A DNA stretch of 64,000 nt. It comes from Agromyces ramosus (GTDB taxonomy: Bacteria; Actinomycetota; Actinomycetes; Actinomycetales; Microbacteriaceae). Positions within the stretch are counted from its first letter, which is position 1. Every line of letters starts with the position of its first letter. Shown here piece after piece: positions 16,218-24,156 of the stretch. The DNA lies in contig NZ_SGWY01000001.1 in assembly GCF_004216665.1 (NCBI RefSeq), forward strand, positions 868,001 through 932,000. The letters run 5' to 3'. The notes under the pieces were generated by a model. It worked only from the letters and a program-made list of their open reading frames with translations, was not told where the DNA came from and searched no databases. Both the position numbers and the translations under genes were made by a program.

Positions 16218-17069
16218 TCAGTCGAATTCGGCGCTGGTCTCCCGCGGATAGGCTCCGCCCGCGAGTTTCACCAGCTGGGCGTGCGCGTACTCGCACACGA
16301 GCGCGTGCCGGTACACCATCCGCGGCACGTCGACGTTGGAGTCCATCCAGAGGCTCATGCCCGCGAGTTTCCAGTGGCGGAACGTGTCGTCGTCGGTGAC
16401 GAGGGCGAGGATCTCGAGGAACGAGTCGTCGAATCGGATGGAGTGCACCGCTCGGCGGTACTCCTCGACCGTGAGCGCCATCGAGAACGGGATGTTCATG
16501 AAGCACAGGGCGGTCTGGATGTCGAGGCGGAGCAGCCGGCGGCGCCCTCGTTCGGCGTCGAGCGGCGGGATGTCGAGCTGCGTGAAGTCGAGCGTCTCCG
16601 GTCGCGTCAGCTGCACCGCATCGAGGGCGATGAGCACGTCGTAGACGTTGACGTCGTGCTCGACGACGGCGTGGTCGCCGAGCCCGGCGAGGGCCTCGGG
16701 TCGCAGCGTGACCGGCTCCATCGCCACCGGGGTGTTGCGGATGATGAAGTTGACGAGGTTGGTCTCGACGACGAAGTGCCGTATGAGCAGCTCGACGGCG
16801 TCGGGCGACACGAACCGCCGCAGGAACCAGACGCACAGCACGTCCATCGTGTGGAGCGGCATCCACCGGAACGGGAGCACGCGCTTGACGATCGAGATGA
16901 GCGCGACGAGCACGCGGGACACCACTCGGGCGATCGGGTACAGCCAACGCCGCGAGAGGCGCCGCTGGTCGTCGATGATCAGTCGCACCAGTGCGCGGTC
17001 GAGGGGCACGGAGGGGTCGGCGTACACCGCCTCCCACATGCTGGGGTCGGAGCGGACGAACTCCGCCAT
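16218..17069 (-). CDS. Unrecognised protein of the ketoacyl synthase/diiron enzyme operon
   Basis: A 283-residue protein of unknown family. It has one strongly hydrophobic, basic-flanked stretch (about residues 44-75) that could sit at a membrane, then a mixed alpha/beta part with conserved-looking segments LLIRHFVVETNLVNFIIRN, HDVNVYDVLIALDAVQL and HALVCEYAHAQLVKLAGGAYP. Several His/Glu pairs could bind metal, but no known motif was found. Its ATG begins one base after the stop of the diiron enzyme gene, so it belongs to that operon as third gene. A role in processing or membrane delivery of the operon's product is a guess. Confidence 0.75.
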   Translation of the reverse strand: MAEFVRSDPSMWEAVYADPSVPLDRALVRLIIDDQRRLSRRWLYPIARVVSRVLVALISIVKRVLPFRWMPLHTMDVLCVWFLRRFVSPDAVELLIRHFVVETNLVNFIIRNTPVAMEPVTLRPEALAGLGDHAVVEHDVNVYDVLIALDAVQLTRPETLDFTQLDIPPLDAERGRRRLLRLDIQTALCFMNIPFSMALTVEEYRRAVHSIRFDDSFLEILALVTDDDTFRHWKLAGMSLWMDSNVDVPRMVYRHALVCEYAHAQLVKLAGGAYPRETSAEFD

Positions 17070-17070
17070 G

Positions 17071-17772
17071 TCAGCGGTCCAGTTCCTCGAGCTGCAGCGC
17101 GTAGAGCCGGGCGACCACCTGCGCGCAGCGCACGATCTCGTCGGCGGCCGCGTCGTCGATGATCCCGGAGGTCAGGATCGCCTCGAGGTCGCCGGTGTGC
17201 TCGCTGTCGGCCTGCTGGTGGTACTGCATGAAGTGCACCTGGTTGTCGGCGAGCCCGAGCACCTCCTGGAACCTCGCGGCCCACCCGGCAGCGCGCTTCG
17301 CACCGAGCCCCTCGATGATGAACATCGCCCCGAGCAGCCCCACGGGGTTCGGCCGGTCGGCGTAGTGGAACATGTATCCCGAGAGTGCTTCGGAGCCGAG
17401 GTTCTTCCGCCCGCTGCGCAGCTCGGCGAGCGAGCCGCCGATCGCGACGTAGTCGCGTTCGAGCATGAGGTAGTCGCGGTGCTCCTCCTCGGCGTGCCGG
17501 ATCGCCGCCGCCCGCAGCGTGAAGTGGTCGATGTCGAAGTTGGATGCCGCGCGCGAGATCCACGGCGACCCGTCGACGACCTGCTGGCGGAGGTTGAAGA
17601 GCAGCCGCTCGTAGTCGTGGATGGTCACGGTGCCGTCGGCGAGCCGGCTCAGCACGGGCACGCGCTCGAGGCGCTCTTCGAGCTCGATCCACACCTCCGC
17701 GAGGCGATCGGCGAGGGTGCCGGGGTCCGCGGGCGCGAGGTCGGCGGGGGCGGCGGGGGTGCTGGTCGTCAT
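17071..17772 (-). CDS. Haem-oxygenase-like diiron (iron-containing redox) enzyme
   Basis: A 233-residue all-helical protein of the haem-oxygenase-like diiron oxidase superfamily. Probable metal ligands are His93, a Glu among 95-97 and His98 in IRHAEEEHRDYLM, Glu154 in FIIEGLGAKR, and His185, Asp189 and His192 in YHQQADSEHTGD. Relatives use O2 at a dinuclear iron site for N-oxygenation, desaturation or oxidative decarboxylation (UndA makes 1-undecene from dodecanoate). Its start overlaps the stop of the ketoacyl synthase gene (ATGA) and its stop lies one base from the next start, so the three proteins are made together. The substrate may be a fatty-acyl product of that synthase (inference). 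Confidence 0.82.
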   Translation of the reverse strand: MTTSTPAAPADLAPADPGTLADRLAEVWIELEERLERVPVLSRLADGTVTIHDYERLLFNLRQQVVDGSPWISRAASNFDIDHFTLRAAAIRHAEEEHRDYLMLERDYVAIGGSLAELRSGRKNLGSEALSGYMFHYADRPNPVGLLGAMFIIEGLGAKRAAGWAARFQEVLGLADNQVHFMQYHQQADSEHTGDLEAILTSGIIDDAAADEIVRCAQVVARLYALQLEELDR

Positions 17773-18911
17773 GTCGGTGCTCCTTGCTGATCGGATGGGG
17801 CGACCACGGTGAGGTGGGCGAAGGCGAACGAGAATCGACCCGACTCGGGCACGGCCAGCAGCACCGTCTCGCCCGGAGCGAATCGGCCCGTGCGCCAGGC
17901 CTCCTCGAGGGCGATGAAGATGCTGGCCGACCCGGTGTTGCCGCGCGTCTCGAGGTTCGAGAACCACCGGTCGGTGTCGAGCGTCGGGATCCGGCGGCGC
18001 AACCCGTCGAAGGCGAGATCGCGGAAGACGTTGGTGCTGTAGTGGCACACGACGTGGTCGAGGTTCGTGACGTCGACGAGTCCGATGTCGACGAGTTCCT
18101 CGAACTGCCGGAGTCCGGCTTCGGCGAGCTCATCGAGCATGCTCACGTCCTGGCGCAGCACGAACATGCCGGCCGCCTCGGCGTCGGCGATCTCGACGTC
18201 CTGCCACGTGTGACCCACGCTGGGCTCGGCGCCCGCCATGCCGGACCGCATGCAGACGTCGTGCTCGTGTGCCAGGGAGACGTGCCGCACCCAGTCGAGT
18301 CGCAGCGACGGCCTGCTGGGGTGCGGCTGGAACTCGAGGATGACCGCGCCGGCACCGTCGGACAGCATCCAACGGAGGAAGTGGGAGTCCATACCGGCAC
18401 GGATACCGTCGAAGCGACGCTGGCGCAGGCTGCGACTCGCCAGCTCCGACCCGACGACCGCGGCGCGTGGATGGTCGCCCAGCCGGATCTTGCTCGCGGC
18501 CGCATCGAGCGCCGCAAGGCTGGAGGCGCACACGCCCCCTGCGGACAGCAGTTGCATCGGTCCACCGCCGAGACGGCCGTGCACCATCGACGCGAATCCC
18601 GGCACGAGCACGTCGCCCATGGTCGTCGCGCACGCCAGCATCCGCAGGTCGGCGGCGTCGATCCCCCGGTCGTCGAGCGCCGCACGCAGCGCCTTGACGG
18701 CGAGCTCCTCGTTCAGCTCGGTCGGCTCACCGTGCTCGTCGAGCGCGTAGTGCCGCTGCCGGATGCCGTTCGCATCGAGGACGCGGCGGCGGATGCGCTC
18801 GGTCACCGGGTCGTCGCCGCCGAGCCGCGCCGCGATCCCGTCGTTGTCGACCGGATCGCCGGGCAGGTATCGGCCGAAGCCCGTGAGATATGCGGTCGCC
18901 GTCGAACCCAT
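17769..18911 (-). CDS. 3-oxoacyl-ACP synthase III-like ketosynthase
   Basis: A 380-residue thiolase-fold enzyme. The catalytic triad of ketoacyl synthase III is complete: Cys128 in GGVCASSLAALDAA, His290 in VCHYSTNVF, Asn325 in ETRGNTGSAS. It lacks companion fatty acid synthase genes, so it probably starts a special acyl chain or joins two acyl groups rather than serving primary fatty acid synthesis. It is the first gene of a three-gene operon with a diiron enzyme and an unrecognised protein. No ribosome binding site is seen; a TACTGT box seven bases ahead of the ATG suggests a leaderless transcript. Confidence 0.88.
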   Translation of the reverse strand: MGSTATAYLTGFGRYLPGDPVDNDGIAARLGGDDPVTERIRRRVLDANGIRQRHYALDEHGEPTELNEELAVKALRAALDDRGIDAADLRMLACATTMGDVLVPGFASMVHGRLGGGPMQLLSAGGVCASSLAALDAAASKIRLGDHPRAAVVGSELASRSLRQRRFDGIRAGMDSHFLRWMLSDGAGAVILEFQPHPSRPSLRLDWVRHVSLAHEHDVCMRSGMAGAEPSVGHTWQDVEIADAEAAGMFVLRQDVSMLDELAEAGLRQFEELVDIGLVDVTNLDHVVCHYSTNVFRDLAFDGLRRRIPTLDTDRWFSNLETRGNTGSASIFIALEEAWRTGRFAPGETVLLAVPESGRFSFAFAHLTVVAPSDQQGAPT

Positions 18912-18918
18912 GGTGACG

Positions 18919-18924
18919 ACAGTA
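18919..18924 (-). promoter_or_regulatory. Probable -10 box for a leaderless transcript
   Basis: On the minus strand TACTGT fits the TANNNT pattern of actinobacterial -10 elements. Seven bases separate it from the ATG of the ketoacyl synthase gene, so transcription would begin at the start codon. The lack of a ribosome binding site there agrees. Confidence 0.5.
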
Positions 18925-19015
18925 GGGCACGCGGCCGCCACGCCCTGACACCTGTGCACGGCACAGCCCTCGGGCGTTCAGCGGCGCCGTCGTGACCTGC
19001 GCTGCGGCCGCTCCG

Positions 19016-19174
19016 CTACGGCAGGGCATCCGCCTTCGCGCGCGGACGGAACAGGTTCGACGTGGGCTTCGCGAAGCGCACCGCCGATGCCACGGGCAGC
19101 GCCCGGTAGCTCTCCAGGAGCCGCTCCACGCCGTCGACGCGAGCGGTGCGCGCGTCGGTCTCGCGAACGGACAC
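19016..19174 (-). pseudogene. Relic of the 5' end of a tmsA-like gene
   Basis: A 52-codon frame begins with GTG and reads VSVRETDARTARVDGVERLL and then ESYRALPVASAVRFAKPTSN, ending in TAG shortly after NLFRPRAKADALP. About three quarters of the first 50 residues match TmsA (8225-9604), and the bases around the GTG are shared as well. The FAD domain and everything after it are gone. This is a truncated duplicate or transferred fragment rather than a working gene. Confidence 0.85.
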
Positions 19175-19199
19175 GTTCCCTCAAGCTAGTCCGGTGCGC

Positions 19200-19313
19200 G
19201 TGGCCCCGTACGCATCGCATCTCGGCATCACCACGTCGCTCGACGGCTCCATCGGCACGAGCGGCATGCCCTGCTTGCGCTCGACGAGGAAACGGAGGAT
19301 GGTGTCCACATGA
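19200..19313 (+). other. Short open frame ahead of the lipoprotein gene (relic or leader)
   Basis: A GTG-initiated frame of 37 codons ends in TGA inside the ATG of the lipoprotein hydrolase gene (ATGA). It includes HLGITTSLDGSIGTSG, which recalls the start of DHFR/RibD-like proteins. It may be a decayed gene start that now works as a coupled leader. Evidence for translation is weak. Confidence 0.35.
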
Positions 19314-20200
19314 GGAAGGCTCGGCTCTTCCTGCTCGCTGCTGCGCTCGCCTCAGCGGCGGCGCTCACGGGGTGCGCGGGGGGCACGGGTGGCCCTCAGC
19401 CGACCCCAGTCCGGGCAACCGGCGGCTCCGGCGACGGCGACCCCGGCGCGCCGACCTTCTCCGGCGACACGCGAACACCGGATGGACGAACGTTGTTCAC
19501 GACGTGCTGGGGCGACGGCGAGGCCACCGTCGTCTACCTGCACGGGCTGATCATGCTCCAGGACACACCGAACTGGGCCCACGCGCCGGAACTGCAGGAG
19601 CGCCTCGCCGACGAGGTCACGTACTGCGAGTACGAGCGCTCCAACGTGGGGAAGAGCTCGAGCGTCGACGGACCGATCCCGATCGAGCAGACCGTCGCCG
19701 ATCTCGACGCCGTGCTCGCGCAGGTGCAGCCGGACGAGCCGGTGGTTCTCGTGGGCGGATCATTCGGCGGCCTCGTCGCGCTGACCTATGCGGGAACGCA
19801 TCCCGAGCGGGTCGACGGCGTCGTCCTGCTCGACCCCTCACTGCCCGGCAGCAACGCGCTCGAGGAGGCCATGCTGCCTCCCGAATGGCGTCTGGCGCCC
19901 GAAGCATGGGAAGAGAGTCGCGAGAAGGTCGACGTCTACGCGGCCGACATCGTCGCACTCGAGGCCCTCGACCGCATTCCCCAGGTGCCCGGCACGGTCT
20001 TCGTCACCGAGGAGATCGAGCTGCCATCCGCCGCCGGACCCGACTTCCTCGCCGGGATCCGAGCACAGCAGCAGGACGTGGCCGACCGGTTCTCGCCAGG
20101 ACGGCTCATCACGGTGAATGCGCCGCACGCCATGATCTCCGTGCTTCCCGACGAGATCGCCGAGGCGATCCTCGACGTCGTGGGCGGCGCGGGCGGCTGA
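19310..20200 (+). CDS. Lipoprotein alpha/beta hydrolase
   Basis: A 296-residue exported serine hydrolase. The signal peptide ends in the lipobox LTGC (Cys22), so the protein is probably anchored by lipid to the outer face of the membrane. A flexible Gly/Pro linker precedes the hydrolase domain, with YLHGL as oxyanion region, GGSFGG holding the nucleophile Ser151, and NAPHAMI near the end with the catalytic His. The only purine-rich box (GGAGG) lies about 13 bases ahead of the ATG, while a short upstream frame overlaps the start; coupled translation is possible. It converges with the LysR gene. The substrate is unknown. Confidence 0.87.
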   Translation: MRKARLFLLAAALASAAALTGCAGGTGGPQPTPVRATGGSGDGDPGAPTFSGDTRTPDGRTLFTTCWGDGEATVVYLHGLIMLQDTPNWAHAPELQERLADEVTYCEYERSNVGKSSSVDGPIPIEQTVADLDAVLAQVQPDEPVVLVGGSFGGLVALTYAGTHPERVDGVVLLDPSLPGSNALEEAMLPPEWRLAPEAWEESREKVDVYAADIVALEALDRIPQVPGTVFVTEEIELPSAAGPDFLAGIRAQQQDVADRFSPGRLITVNAPHAMISVLPDEIAEAILDVVGGAGG

Positions 20201-20221
20201 GCCCGCCGCCATCGGCACGGG

Positions 20222-21160
20222 TCACCGGCTCGCGAGCCGCATCGTCTTGCCGGCCCTCGCCGCGAACGTGGTCGCGGTGTCGGCGATCGTGCGCTGCATG
20301 ACCTCGACCGCGGCGGTCGGCGCGACATCCGCCGGCCGCGCCAGGCTGATCGTGCGCTCGAGGGTCGGTGCTTCGAGGCGTACCGATCGCAGCCCGGGGC
20401 GATCGATGAGCACCATCGCGGGGACGATCGCGACCCCGAGACCGCGTTCCACGAACCGCAGCACCGCGTCCATCTCGGCGCCCTCGAGCACCACGTCGGG
20501 CAGGAGGCCGGCCGCGCGGAACGCCGCATCGGTCGTCGCGCGAAGGTCGTAGGTCGAGCTGAAGACGATCTGCGGCAGGCGCGCGACATCCGCGAGTCCG
20601 ATGGCGTGGCGGGTCGTGACGGGCGGCGCACCGGCGGATGACACGACGACGAGCTCTTCGACGAGCAGCGCGGTCACCGTGAACCGTTCGGCCGCACCGG
20701 CTGATGCGGCATCCGACGTGGTGATCAGTGCGAGGTCGAGCTCGCCGCCGCCGAGCTCGTCGAGCAACCGCCGCGAGCCCTGTTCCGACAGGTGCAGGTC
20801 GATGCCCGGATGCTCCGCGTGGAACGCGCTGAGCACCTCGGCGACGAGGCTGATGCAGAGGGTCGGGGTGGCGCCGAGCCGCACCCGGCCGCGCTCGAGG
20901 CCGGCGAGCTCGGCGAGCTCGCGTCGCACCGAGTCGGCATCGGCGAGCATGCGGCGCGCGAGCGGGAGCAGCGACGTGCCCGCGGCGGTCAGCGTGCTGC
21001 CGCCACGCGCGCGATGGAACAACTGGGCACCGAGGTCCTGCTCGAGCGCGGCGATCTGGCGGCTCAGCGAGGGCTGGGCGAGGTAGAGCTCCTCGGCGGC
21101 GCGGGTGAAGTTGCCGAAGCGGGCCACCTCCACGAAGCTGCGCAGCTGCTCGAGGTTCAC
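20222..21160 (-). CDS. LysR family transcriptional regulator
   Basis: A 312-residue regulator. The N-terminal winged helix-turn-helix (about residues 3-60) carries the standard LRSFVEVARFGNFTRAAEEL and LSRQIAALEQDLGAQLFHR segments, followed by a co-inducer-binding domain (about 90-295). It diverges from the flavoprotein gene with a 77-base gap that holds the palindrome TGCATATATGCA, so it probably controls that gene and itself. The ligand is unknown; a dicarboxylate or aspartate-like compound would fit the target. Confidence 0.93.
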   Translation of the reverse strand: MNLEQLRSFVEVARFGNFTRAAEELYLAQPSLSRQIAALEQDLGAQLFHRARGGSTLTAAGTSLLPLARRMLADADSVRRELAELAGLERGRVRLGATPTLCISLVAEVLSAFHAEHPGIDLHLSEQGSRRLLDELGGGELDLALITTSDAASAGAAERFTVTALLVEELVVVSSAGAPPVTTRHAIGLADVARLPQIVFSSTYDLRATTDAAFRAAGLLPDVVLEGAEMDAVLRFVERGLGVAIVPAMVLIDRPGLRSVRLEAPTLERTISLARPADVAPTAAVEVMQRTIADTATTFAARAGKTMRLASR

Positions 21161-21189
21161 GTCGATAGCCTACACGCATTGTCGTCACT

Positions 21190-21201
21190 GCATATATGCA
21201 T
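21190..21201. promoter_or_regulatory. Palindrome in the LysR/flavoprotein divergent promoter
   Basis: TGCATATATGCA is a perfect 12-base palindrome in the 77-base gap between the divergent LysR and flavoprotein genes. It is a likely part of the LysR binding site or of overlapping promoters. Confidence 0.5.
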
Positions 21202-21237
21202 TGGAGTAATCCATAAGCCGTGCCTAACGTGGACGGT

Positions 21238-22971
21238 ATGAGCACCGCAGAACGCCAGATCTCCACGACCGTCCTCGTGATCGGCACCGGCGGCTCCGGC
21301 CTGCGCGCCGCCATCGAGCTCGCCGAGGCGGGCGTCGACGTGCTGGCCCTGGGCAAGCGCCCCAAGTCCGACGCCCACACCTCCCTCGCCGCCGGCGGCA
21401 TCAACGCCGCGCTCGCCACGATGGATGCCGACGACAGCTGGCAGCAGCACGCCGCCGACACGCTGAAGGAGAGCTACCTGCTCGCGAACCCGCACACGGT
21501 CGAGATCGTGACGAAGAACGCGGCCCGCGGCATCGAGGACCTCGAGCGCTACGGCATGCCCTTCGCCCGCGAGGACGACGGGCGCATCTCGCAGCGCTTC
21601 TTCGGGGCCCACACCTTCCGCCGCACCGCCTTCGCGGGCGACTACACGGGGCTGGAGATCCAGCGCACGCTCGTGAACCGGGCCGCGCAGCTGAGCGTGC
21701 CGATCCTCGATACGGTCTACGTCACGCGCATCCTCGTGAACGACGACGGTGCGGTGTTCGGCGCCTACGGCTTCGACCTCGAGGACGGCACGCGCTACCT
21801 CATCCACGCCGACGCGGTGATCCTCGCCGCCGGCGGCCACAACCGCATCTGGCGCCGCACCTCGTCGCGGCGCGATGAGAACACGGGCGACTCGTGGCGG
21901 CTCGCCGTCGAGGCGGGCGGCCGCGTGCGCGATCCGGAGCTCGTGCAGTTCCACCCGTCGGGCATCATCGAGCCCGAGAGCGCGGCCGGCACCCTCATCA
22001 GCGAGGCGGCACGCGGCGAGGGCGGCATCCTCACCAACGGTCTCGGCGAGCGCTTCATGTCGAAGTACGACCCCGAGCGCATGGAGCTGTCGACGCGCGA
22101 TCGCGTCGCACTCGCCGCCTACACCGAGATCAAGGAGGGCCGCGGAACCCCCAATGGCGGTGTCTGGCTGGATGTCTCGCACCTGCCCCGCGAGACGATC
22201 ATGCAGCGCCTCCCCCGCGTCTACCAGACCATGCTCGAGCTGCAGATGCTCGACATCACGAAGGAGCCGATCGAGATCGCGCCTACCGCGCACTACTCGA
22301 TGGGCGGCGTGTGGGTGCGGCCCGACGACCACGGCACGGATGTCCCGGGCCTCTACGCGATCGGCGAGGCATCCTCTGGGCTGCACGGCGCCAACCGCCT
22401 CGGCGGCAACTCGCTCATCGAGCTGCTCGTCTTCGGCCGCATCGTGGGGCAGGCCGCTGCGTCGTATTCGGCTTCGCTGCCGGCGCAGAAGCGCTCGGCG
22501 GCCGCGGTGCGGACCGCGCGCGACGAGATCGCTGCGCTGCTCGCGTCGGACGGGCCGGAGAACGTGCGAGCTCTGCAGCGCGCCATCCGCAGTACCATGA
22601 CCGAGCACGCCGGAGTGGTGCGTGACGAAGCCGGTCTCCTGGCTGGACTCGCCGAGCTCGACGCGATCGAGGCTCGCATCGCCGAAATCGGCGTGCACCC
22701 CGACATCGCCGGCTACCAGGACCTCGCGCACGCCTTCGACCTCAAGTCGGCGGCGCTGGCCGCTCGCGCCACCCTGGAGGCCGCGCTCGAGCGGCGGGAG
22801 ACCCGCGGATGCCACAACCGCAGCGACTACCCCGAGACGGATGCCGCGCTGCAGGTGAACCTGGTCTGGTCGCCCGAAACCGGCGTGACCCGCGAGGAGA
22901 TCCCGCCCATCCCGTCCGAGATCGCCACGCTCATGCGCGAGGTGTCGACCGTCGGGAAGCTGGTGGAGTAG
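21238..22971 (+). CDS. FAD-dependent fumarate reductase/L-aspartate oxidase-like flavoprotein
   Basis: A 577-residue flavoprotein of the succinate dehydrogenase/fumarate reductase/L-aspartate oxidase family. VLVIGTGGSGLRAAIELAEAG binds the FAD ADP moiety; SLAAGGINAAL, VQFHPSGI, TAHYSMGGVWV and LHGANRLGGNSL form the active-site side; RGCHNRSDYPETD marks the C-terminal domain. No iron-sulfur or membrane-anchor subunit is encoded nearby, so it probably acts alone in the cytosol, and the NAD pathway genes nadA and nadC are also absent. It is likely regulated by the divergent LysR protein. An in-frame GTG at 21220 is an alternative start. Confidence 0.88.
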   Translation: MSTAERQISTTVLVIGTGGSGLRAAIELAEAGVDVLALGKRPKSDAHTSLAAGGINAALATMDADDSWQQHAADTLKESYLLANPHTVEIVTKNAARGIEDLERYGMPFAREDDGRISQRFFGAHTFRRTAFAGDYTGLEIQRTLVNRAAQLSVPILDTVYVTRILVNDDGAVFGAYGFDLEDGTRYLIHADAVILAAGGHNRIWRRTSSRRDENTGDSWRLAVEAGGRVRDPELVQFHPSGIIEPESAAGTLISEAARGEGGILTNGLGERFMSKYDPERMELSTRDRVALAAYTEIKEGRGTPNGGVWLDVSHLPRETIMQRLPRVYQTMLELQMLDITKEPIEIAPTAHYSMGGVWVRPDDHGTDVPGLYAIGEASSGLHGANRLGGNSLIELLVFGRIVGQAAASYSASLPAQKRSAAAVRTARDEIAALLASDGPENVRALQRAIRSTMTEHAGVVRDEAGLLAGLAELDAIEARIAEIGVHPDIAGYQDLAHAFDLKSAALAARATLEAALERRETRGCHNRSDYPETDAALQVNLVWSPETGVTREEIPPIPSEIATLMREVSTVGKLVE

Positions 22972-23046
22972 GCGCGTCGCAGTGCCTCCTCACACGCAGT
23001 CCGCACCCTGACGCGCCTGACTTTGCGACTCCCATAGGATGTCCCG

Positions 23047-23454
23047 GTGCCTCTCTTCGACCATCTCGGCATCACTGTCGATGACCTTCCTCGTTCTATC
23101 GCACAGTTCGACCCGGTGATGCAGGCGCTCGGCTGTACGCGGCAAGATGCGGACGAGTCGGTGTCCTGGTACAAGGGCGAGGAGGAGCTGATCCTCTTCC
23201 CCGCTCGCGAAGCGGGCAGCGGACCGCACCGGCACGGGCGGGTGGGTTGGCAGCACCTCGCTTTCGCCGTCGAGTCGTGCGCCGAGGTCGATCGCCTGCA
23301 CGAGATCGCGGTCGGCGCGGGCTGGACGGCGGTGCGCGAGCCGAAGCTGTACCCGCGTTTCAACGACCGCTACTACGCGTCGTTCGTCGAGGACGACAAC
23401 GGCATCCGTCTCGAGTTCATGTACAACCCGCCGCGAGAGCCGGCCGCCGACTGA
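23047..23454 (+). CDS. VOC family (glyoxalase/dioxygenase fold) protein
   Basis: A 135-residue single vicinal-oxygen-chelate domain. FDHLGITVDDLPRSIAQF opens the first module and WQHLAFAVES the second; YYASFVEDDNGIRLEFMY is the usual end with the metal-binding Glu. The histidines of DHLG and QHLA and the last Glu would bind a divalent metal. Function is not predictable from the fold, which includes glyoxalases, fosfomycin-resistance enzymes and dioxygenases. The start is GTG. It stands alone. Confidence 0.88.
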   Translation: MPLFDHLGITVDDLPRSIAQFDPVMQALGCTRQDADESVSWYKGEEELILFPAREAGSGPHRHGRVGWQHLAFAVESCAEVDRLHEIAVGAGWTAVREPKLYPRFNDRYYASFVEDDNGIRLEFMYNPPREPAAD

Positions 23455-23589
23455 ATCTCACGACGGCGACCGTCGACCCGGCGATGTTGTCGGCGGTGTC
23501 TGGCTACTTCGGTGCTCCACCTTGAGACAGGTTTGCTTCCCTATGCGACCGAGCTGCAGGCGTCGATAGAGGCGGATATTCTTGCGCTC

Positions 23590-24063
23590 ATGTCGGAGTC
23601 TTCCGCAGATCGTGACGCTCGCCGCGCCGGACCAGACGATGCGGAAACGGTGGCGCGGTTGTTGCACGACTTCAACACCGAATTCGACACCCCCAGCCCC
23701 GGCACGGCAATTCTGACCGGACGCCTGCAGTCACTGCTCGCCGGACCCAGCACCATCGCCTACCTGGCCGGCGAGCCAGCGGCGGGAGTCGCTCTCGTGA
23801 CACTGCGGAGCAACGTCTGGTACGACGGACCCGTGGCCCTCCTCGACGAACTGTATGTCGCGCCGGATCGACGGGGCCGTGGCCTCGGTTCGGCGATGAT
23901 CCACCGGCTGATCGCCGAAGCCGAAGAGAACGGCATCTCGGCGATCGAGATCAACGTCGACGCTGGAGATGTCGACGCGCAGCGCTTCTACGAGCGCCAT
24001 GGGTTCAGCGGCGCAGATCCAGACACCGGAGAGCGGGCGTTCTACTTCTCCCTCGAACTGTAG
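23590..24063 (+). CDS. GNAT family N-acetyltransferase
   Basis: A 157-residue acetyltransferase. LLDELYVAPDRRGRGLGSAMIHRLIAEA holds the acetyl-CoA pyrophosphate loop (RRGRGLG), and DVDAQRFYERHGF is the late GNAT motif. N-terminal segments (RRAGPDDAETVARLLHDFN) also fit. Acceptors range from amino acids and polyamines to antibiotics and proteins; nothing here decides. The frame extends 26 codons further upstream, but the ATG at 23590 gives the common family start. Confidence 0.88.
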   Translation: MSESSADRDARRAGPDDAETVARLLHDFNTEFDTPSPGTAILTGRLQSLLAGPSTIAYLAGEPAAGVALVTLRSNVWYDGPVALLDELYVAPDRRGRGLGSAMIHRLIAEAEENGISAIEINVDAGDVDAQRFYERHGFSGADPDTGERAFYFSLEL

Positions 24064-24156
24064 GCGGCGGAACTCCGCTTCCGGCTGCCATGCCGAACCG
24101 TCTCGTCATCGTCGATTACTGCTATCGAGGTCGCGTGATCGCGGCCGTCACCGAAC

